A stretch of DNA of 64,000 nucleotides from Watersipora subatra (taxonomy: Eukaryota > Bryozoa > Gymnolaemata > Cheilostomatida > Watersiporidae). The stretch is taken from assembly GCF_963576615.1 (NCBI RefSeq), contig NC_088711.1:37196621-37260620 (forward strand), written 5' to 3'. The position numbers were made by a program, and so were the translations under genes. Numbering within the stretch: position 1 is the first letter of the stretch; the number at the start of each line of letters is the position of its first letter. The notes under the pieces were generated by a model. The model was given only the letters and a program-made list of their open reading frames with translations, did not search any database and was not told the origin of the DNA. Positions 61,301 to 64,000 of the stretch are shown here, in pieces.

Positions 61301-61480
61301 TAACTTTCTACGCGCAAGCAAAAATAACCGCGCAGTAGAAAATGGGAAGGCTAAAGATGATATTGACCAGTTACATCGATGCTGTGCGCAATACTCACAC
61401 CATGGGTATAAATGTTAGCTCTATGCTCCAACACTGTAGGTACATAAGGTTCATCTCCGACTGGCCTTGGGTTCATGAAT
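46119..61480 (-). CDS. MMD: MMD / PAQR10-11-type membrane protein (six exons, first exon missing)
   Basis: A seven-helix PAQR-family membrane protein of the monocyte-to-macrophage differentiation factor type, which in vertebrates sits in Golgi/endolysosomal membranes. Six phase-matched exons give 236 codons to the stop (vertebrate MMD 238 aa). Family motifs in order: LEHRANIYTHG (first conserved block), FSTAFH (Ser...His block), LGDRAIIYVVIAASYTPW, and FAHAIWH with the HxxxH pair. The Ser, Asp and His residues expected for the PAQR metal site are present. The first exon here begins in phase 2, so a short upstream exon with the start codon lies at higher coordinates. An internal ATG at 61478-61476 is a possible alternative start. 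Introns carry an RT element, a Tc1/mariner and several MITEs. MMD and MMD2 cannot be told apart from this. Confidence 0.93.
46695..49898 (+). pseudogene. Non-LTR retrotransposon polyprotein: RT plus restriction-like endonuclease, inactivated
   Basis: One long frame of about 1,067 codons with a single internal TAG (48855-48857). The N-terminus has a WTRTDNTDLMQCY block seen in related elements. Reverse transcriptase motifs follow: NYRPITCLP, the motif A aspartates in AWIDYKKAYDSIP, and GIYQGDSLSPLLF. In motif C the expected YxDD reads YIYD: codon 594 is Tyr, so a catalytic Asp is lost. After the TAG, which sits where relatives have Trp, come a CCHC finger (CRLCKDAPETIPHIISRC), RHN, and a PD...D endonuclease core (PDIVVVD...ATIIDIAVP). 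RT plus C-terminal RLE places it in the R2/CRE/R4-like group. It lies antisense in MMD intron 6 and has two independent disabling changes. Confidence 0.9.
49899..49965 (+). mobile_element. 3'UTR of the RLE retrotransposon
   Basis: It contains the end of the ggtctctggtaggagacc stem (overlapping the last codons) and tacggggtatccggggtgag, shared in diverged form with 37228-37305. A (TA)n run follows, and another lies just upstream of the coding start at 46680-46694. Confidence 0.7.
49979..50420 (-). mobile_element. Helitron, family B 3' end (minus strand)
   Basis: CTAG at 49979-49982 is followed by ctgtaccaaccggcgttccc and ggtaataaaag. It directly abuts the retrotransposon's TA-rich tail. An internal segment (aactttcaaac...catgag) occurs twice. 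It contains the empty counterpart of the Tc1/mariner target site near 50081. The distal edge is approximate. Confidence 0.65.
50429..50624. mobile_element. piggyBac-like MITE (196 bp)
   Basis: TTAA at 50425-50428 and 50625-50628 flanks inverted ends CCCTTTCACTACCG and CGGCAGTGAAAGGG. CCCTTT ends and TTAA targets are typical of piggyBac. It holds an internal hairpin agtactgacaa/ttgtcagtact. Confidence 0.88.
50953..51338. mobile_element. Foldback / Mutator-like element (386 bp) with 9-bp target duplication
   Basis: Arms of about 140 bp (gtttacctatggcagtaaaa... against the reverse complement of ...ttacggccataggtaaac) meet around a short centre. It is flanked by tgcccaaca (50944-50952) and tgcccagca (51339-51347). 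It interrupts the 3' hairpin of a family B Helitron. A 9-bp duplication with long arms suggests a Mutator-type MITE. Confidence 0.68.
51339..51760 (-). mobile_element. Family-B-type Helitron copy cut by the foldback element
   Basis: The minus strand reads tattacccatgcaatgctggg at its 3' side. The terminal part continues beyond the foldback insertion (gggcattcaactaac at 50935-50949). It carries a tRNA-like unit at 51611-51680 and a short agtaacttaagct tandem repeat. Confidence 0.55.
51611..51680 (+). repeat. tRNA-like unit, diverged
   Basis: taatggtttagcac and caagtttaaatccagtgcga match the 21721 unit in the opposite orientation. Confidence 0.45.
52189..52258 (-). CDS. MMD: MMD exon 6
   Basis: Acceptor TTTGTCATAG. 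FAWLEIILYLALGICPAIFL then TEM, matching VVELFFYLTMGFSPALVVTSM. The donor that keeps length and phase is ATG|GTTCGT, weak at +3 to +5. Confidence 0.85.
52640..53150. repeat. 37-bp minisatellite (MMD intron)
   Basis: About 14 copies of a unit starting gatgatgtactctgatatta and ending caactgaattatttgaa. Confidence 0.95.
53151..53908. other. MMD intron, unique-looking
   Basis: Nothing recognised. Confidence 0.4.
53909..54004 (-). CDS. MMD: MMD exon 5
   Basis: Acceptor CTGTTACAG, donor ATAG|GTAAGT. MVLKEHDMRDIIWLTWLATV then LCVFYQFSFHD: the next membrane helix. Phase 2 in and out. Confidence 0.88.
   Translation of the reverse strand, partial: DGAQRARHEGHHMADLACDRPLCLLPVLIPR
54063..54190. repeat. 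25-bp tandem repeat (MMD intron)
   Basis: About five copies of ttcaactaaataataaata plus ttattg. AT-rich. Confidence 0.92.
54191..55192. other. MMD intron between exons 5 and 4
   Basis: Non-coding. Two similar stretches (54720-54860 and 54890-55020, both with gttttatgtttata and tatgag...gcaattg) suggest an old local duplication. Confidence 0.45.
55193..55267 (-). CDS. MMD: MMD exon 4
   Basis: Acceptor TTTTTTAG, donor TTG|GTAAGT. RLMRFCHLGDRAIIYVVIAA then SYTPW, matching HMCDRMVIYFFIAASYAPW. Confidence 0.92.
55406..55966. mobile_element. TTAA-flanked inverted-repeat element (561 bp)
   Basis: TTAA at 55402-55405 and 55967-55970. About 130-bp arms are reverse complements (gtagagatatttgtctatta... 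and ...aatagaaaaatatctatac). The outermost bases match less well (AGGGTCACT against TGCGCGGGTCACT). Confidence 0.72.
55971..56979. other. MMD intron, no gene seen
   Basis: Nothing recognised. Confidence 0.4.
56980..57137 (-). CDS. MMD: MMD exon 3
   Basis: Acceptor TTCTTGTAG, donor GG|GTAGGT. LFVLPSVLALSLLVQLSQ... WISWIYGLALILLFTFSTAF then HITSYMGNTG: the first two membrane helices and the conserved His. Phase 0 in, phase 2 out. Confidence 0.9.
57138..57860. other. MMD intron, no gene seen
   Basis: Contains the phrase ctatagctattaaaatcttg (about 57822), shared with 62482, at the edge of tRNA-like repeats. Confidence 0.4.
57861..57950 (-). repeat. tRNA-like unit with A and B boxes
   Basis: On the minus strand TAGCTCAGCGGTAAAGC (near-perfect A-box) is followed about 50 nt later by GAGTTCAAATCC (B-box). 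The length between boxes and lack of a clean cloverleaf argue against a working tRNA. It could drive Pol III in a SINE. Confidence 0.55.
58177..58916. mobile_element. pogo/Tigger-like MITE (740 bp)
   Basis: The ends CAGTGGAATCTCGGCTCTTG and the inverse of CAGTGGAACCTCAGTTCTCG. Left flank TA; right flank CA (decayed TA). No transposase. Confidence 0.72.
59130..60927 (+). mobile_element. Tc1/mariner transposon (1,798 bp)
   Basis: Perfect inverted ends CAGTGGTGATACAAATTATG GAACCGC and TA on both sides (59128-59129 and 60928-60929). The uninterrupted target, aactacatatcatgag, survives in the family B Helitron copy near 50081, which proves the insertion boundary. Confidence 0.97.
59543..60557 (+). 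pseudogene. Tc1-type transposase, broken
   Basis: The ATG at 59543 starts MPQHLTKEKRAAIIHLH, then a TAG at 59594-59596. The frame resumes through a helix-turn-helix region (QREIAREVDCSKKGV) and the catalytic motifs LFSDEGTF (first Asp) and QQDNAPCH (second Asp). A frameshift near 60290 moves the rest to another frame, where SPDLNPMEN (the third acidic residue, DD34E spacing) is found, followed by further stops and the end at 60557. It carries several stops and a shift, so it is inactive, but the inverted repeats are intact. Confidence 0.93.
61037..61204 (+). mobile_element. Short Helitron-like copy abutting the previous Helitron
   Basis: It begins directly after CTAG|T of the element ending at 61036, with the ataaatcttagtgtttgtct start seen at 21640 and 40460. 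It ends ttaccggtacaacaccggca, ttcat, TTAG|T. The tRNA-like part is deleted. Confidence 0.55.
61399..61480 (-). CDS. MMD: MMD exon 2 (first seen)
   Basis: Acceptor GTTGCAG, donor GGT|GTGAGT. FMNPRPVGDEPYVPTVLEHR then ANIYTHG, aligned with RFMNHRAP...YEHAANCYTHA of vertebrate MMD. Phase 2 in, phase 0 out. Confidence 0.9.
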
Positions 61481-61525
61481 CTGCAACACGATGTAACGGC
61501 ATGTGTTACAAAAGTCTGTACAAGT

Positions 61526-61772
61526 AATGAGATGACCATGTATATGAGATGACCATGTATATGAAATGACCATGTATATAAGATGACCATGTATATAAGA
61601 TGACCATGTATATGAGATGACCATGTATATAAGATGACCCTGTATATGAGACGACCATGTGTATGAGATGACCATGTATATAAGATGACCATGTATATGA
61701 GATGACCATGTATATGAGATGACCATGTATATGAGATGACCATGTATATGAGATGACCATGTGTATGAAATA
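61526..61772. repeat. 17-bp minisatellite (upstream of MMD exon 2)
   Basis: About 14 copies of gagatgaccatgtatat starting 46 bp beyond the MMD acceptor at 61480. All three minus frames stay open because 17 is not a multiple of three; these are not proteins. Confidence 0.95.
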
Positions 61773-63363
61773 ATCATTCTAACTCATGATGAGTATTCCT
61801 TACATTAAAGATTTACCAGACAGTTTATGTATCTTGGGTATTTCGCAATGTATTTTACCAAATGTTTTCATCAAATATGGTATAATCACATGGTTCTATG
61901 TGTCAGTGTCATGAATACCTCGATTTTTATTCACTTGCAATTGATTTAAGAATCACTGTCTGATCATACAAACATGAGTCAATAAATATTTGGGTTTCTA
62001 GCATAATTCCTAGAATTACATGTACATCTCCTTTGAATTCTACTTATATCCTAAACTGAATATGTACAGTGTATAACAAGGATGTTTATTACCTTTATAC
62101 ATGTATATGAATATGTATGCATATACCTATATACATGTGTGCACATATATTATATATACACATACAAATAAATGTAGCCTAAATACATACAGTGCGCCCT
62201 CGAGTTACAATGACCCTGTTTATATGTTTTTTTTGCCCTATGATGTAGAACACAATGATTTTTCGGTTTTTCCATACACAATATTTTTCACCACATGATA
62301 TTAACGAAAGTTTTTTTTTAAATTCAAATTCACCAGTCAGTGTGCTGATTACGTTGGAATAACAATGTGCCCATTTGATATTCGCCCAAATCCCTCTAAC
62401 AACAAATGAAAGAGATACACTAAGTTCAGCGTAATTTGTTATTAGTTATTGTGAAAACAAAACCAGAAACAGATTTGTCCCCCTATAGCTATTAAAATCT
62501 TGGAATAAACAATCCATACCGCTGAGATTTGATCTCAGCACCTCCCCTTCCCCAGTCTAACGCCTTACCAATTCAGCCACAGGAGCTTGATGGATTCATT
62601 AAGGCAATATATGTCGATATATGGGAGCAAAAATGCTACCACTCTCCATTACAACGCAGCGTGATGGCGTAACATCATGGAAAGGGTAGCTCTTATTAGT
62701 GAGCTCACTCGAATTAGCCATTCGCAATGTGCCAGGCTAATAGCAAGTGGCAGGCAACTACACTACCTCTCATTGTTTATAAGCTGATTTTCAATACCCG
62801 GTAGCAGGGTTGGTTTGATATATATCGCTTGATATATATCATCGATATATATCGTTGATAGATATGATATTTTGGGTCAAAAAAATTGATATTTTTGAAA
62901 AATCATTCCGTTTTCACCTTACAGCTATTTCTAACAGTCTAAAAATACTAAATAACACCTAAAATCATCAAATACTTGTATAGGGGCCTATTAGGCTTAC
63001 CCAACACAGATAAACAAAGACAGCCAGACCAAGGAGGTGACATTGGCTAAACCAATTAATTAGTGTTTGATTTGAGAAGAGTATTTCAGATCTAAATTGT
63101 ATTCCTTCATCCCGGTACTATCTCCCTAACCTGATTATCTCATCTTATGTTAAACTGTTATATTTTATTGCCTTATTGGAAGAAAGCCTGTTGAAAATTC
63201 TTTGAACATCATAATCCATGATTTTGAATTGAACAATCTGACACACAGAAACAGAACTGTAAGCACATTACACTGGCTCACTGAGATGACAGAGTAACTC
63301 ATCTCATCATTTTCTGTAAAAATCTTTCAATGAATAGCTTCAAAGGATAAAATCTATAAATAA
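61773..63363. other. MMD intron 1 or upstream DNA
   Basis: It holds a partial terminus CAGTGCGCCCTCGAGTTACA at about 62190, the tRNA-like unit at 62518, a TATATC palindrome tract at 62815-62880, and decayed hAT sequence towards 63364. The MMD start exon was not identified. Confidence 0.4.
62518..62588 (-). repeat. tRNA-like unit
   Basis: The minus strand has GTGGCTGAATTGGTAAGGCG (A-box region) and GAGATCAAATCTC (B-box-like). It is preceded by ctatagctattaaaatcttg as at 57822. Probably a SINE-type repeat. Confidence 0.5.
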
Positions 63364-63495
63364 GATGATATAATCCTGATTGCTAGTGTTGAGTGGGTGT
63401 TTTCATCATTTGGACTGGTTCACAGCAAGTTGAGAAATCGTCTCAGTGTGGTGAAGGCTGGCAAGCTGGTTTTTGTTTATAAATACCTAAACTAG
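63364..63495 (+). pseudogene. hAT transposase C-terminal dimerisation fragment
   Basis: 44 codons ending in TAG: SVEWVFSSFGLVHSKLRNRL then SVVKAGKLVFVYKYLN. This matches the hAT C-terminal signature (SxERxFS...TxxRNRLxxxxxxxLxFxxxN). No upstream transposase frame is intact, so it is a remnant. Confidence 0.82.
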
Positions 63496-63804
63496 ACAAA
63501 AGTAGGACATTAGAACATGCTTGAACTATCACAGTGTGTATTTACTATTTGCACTATTTTGTTTGACCTTTGCATTCATGTCATGATTTCCAATCCAATG
63601 TTTAACAAACATTTTCATATTTATAAATACTATTATTATACTAGGCCTACAATAAATCAAGTGTTTGGTATTAAACATTGCTGACTGGTCCCATACAACC
63701 TATAAAATACATCAATCACAATGCAAACACCATACAAGTTCAACCTAGCTTTAAATGTTTTTCAAAGATGTCATTTGTTTGAAAAATATCATAAATATTA
63801 ATAA

Positions 63805-64000
63805 CTAGAAATTCTTCTGTCATACAGCCCACGACCTGATAATGGAATAATAAGTGATAACGGAAAAAAGAAATGGCAGTGCTGGTTGTTGAAAAAGTAG
63901 TTGTCAGCAGGAATTGGCAGAGTATAGTGTAAATGAAAGTTGTTTGAGATGACATAAAATAAGTTTGAGGGAGCTCGAGTTCAAAAAGGTGCAAATAACA
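63805..64000 (-). mobile_element. Helitron, family A copy 3, 3' end (runs off the window)
   Basis: The minus strand reads gtcgtgggctgtatgacag, ten or so bases, then CTAG|T at 63805. It also shares ctactttttcaacaaccagc with copy 2. The remainder is outside the window. Confidence 0.78.

Noticed and set aside
61351..61777. Minus-strand frames with repeated ISYTWSSHIHGHL-type motifs
   Set aside because: They come from a 17-bp minisatellite read in three frames. The only real coding part is the MMD exon at 61399-61480.

Overview
The window is animal nuclear DNA. It is A+T-rich and full of transposons and minisatellites, with spliced genes whose GT-AG introns and exon phases can be followed directly. 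No name can be read from the sequence. The gene content and repeat types fit an invertebrate, and a lophotrochozoan such as a bryozoan or mollusc is my guess only.

Three conserved genes were found by translating and joining exons by phase. (1) ATRN (attractin), minus strand, 36463 down to 499. It has 13 exons and 695 codons, covering a hydrophobic N-terminus, EGF, CUB, EGF, six kelch blades and PSI domains. The 3' part lies beyond the left edge. (2) RAB28, plus strand, 41857-44776. It is complete in six exons (225 aa) and ends in a CaaX-type CSIQ tail. (3) MMD (PAQR family), minus strand, 61480 down to 46119. Six exons carry 236 codons; only the short first exon is missing. RAB28 and MMD converge tail to tail. 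ATRN and RAB28 diverge across about 5.4 kb of non-coding DNA.

Most of the window is intron, and the introns are shaped by mobile DNA. There are complete non-autonomous or decayed elements with target duplications that can be read: a Tc1/mariner (59130-60927, TA), a hAT element (7877-9236, 8 bp), a P-like element (3083-6296, 8 bp), four TTAA-flanked inverted-repeat elements, a 9-bp-TSD foldback element, pogo-like repeats, two Helitron families ending in CTAG, and a nearly full-length but inactivated non-LTR retrotransposon with a restriction-like endonuclease (46695-49898) inside an MMD intron. From 2674 to about 7160 there is a four-level nest of insertions.

Ten tandem arrays with different units (16, 16, 16, 17, 20, 25, 28, 31, 35 and 37 bp) lie in introns or intergenic DNA. 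The largest is a 35-bp array of about 4.8 kb in ATRN intron 3, with variants that recur at exact multiples of 35 bp. Two arrays were themselves interrupted by transposons. I found no CRISPR array, operon, rRNA or convincing functional tRNA, and no clearly new biological system. The strongest novelty lies in the transposon and minisatellite architecture.
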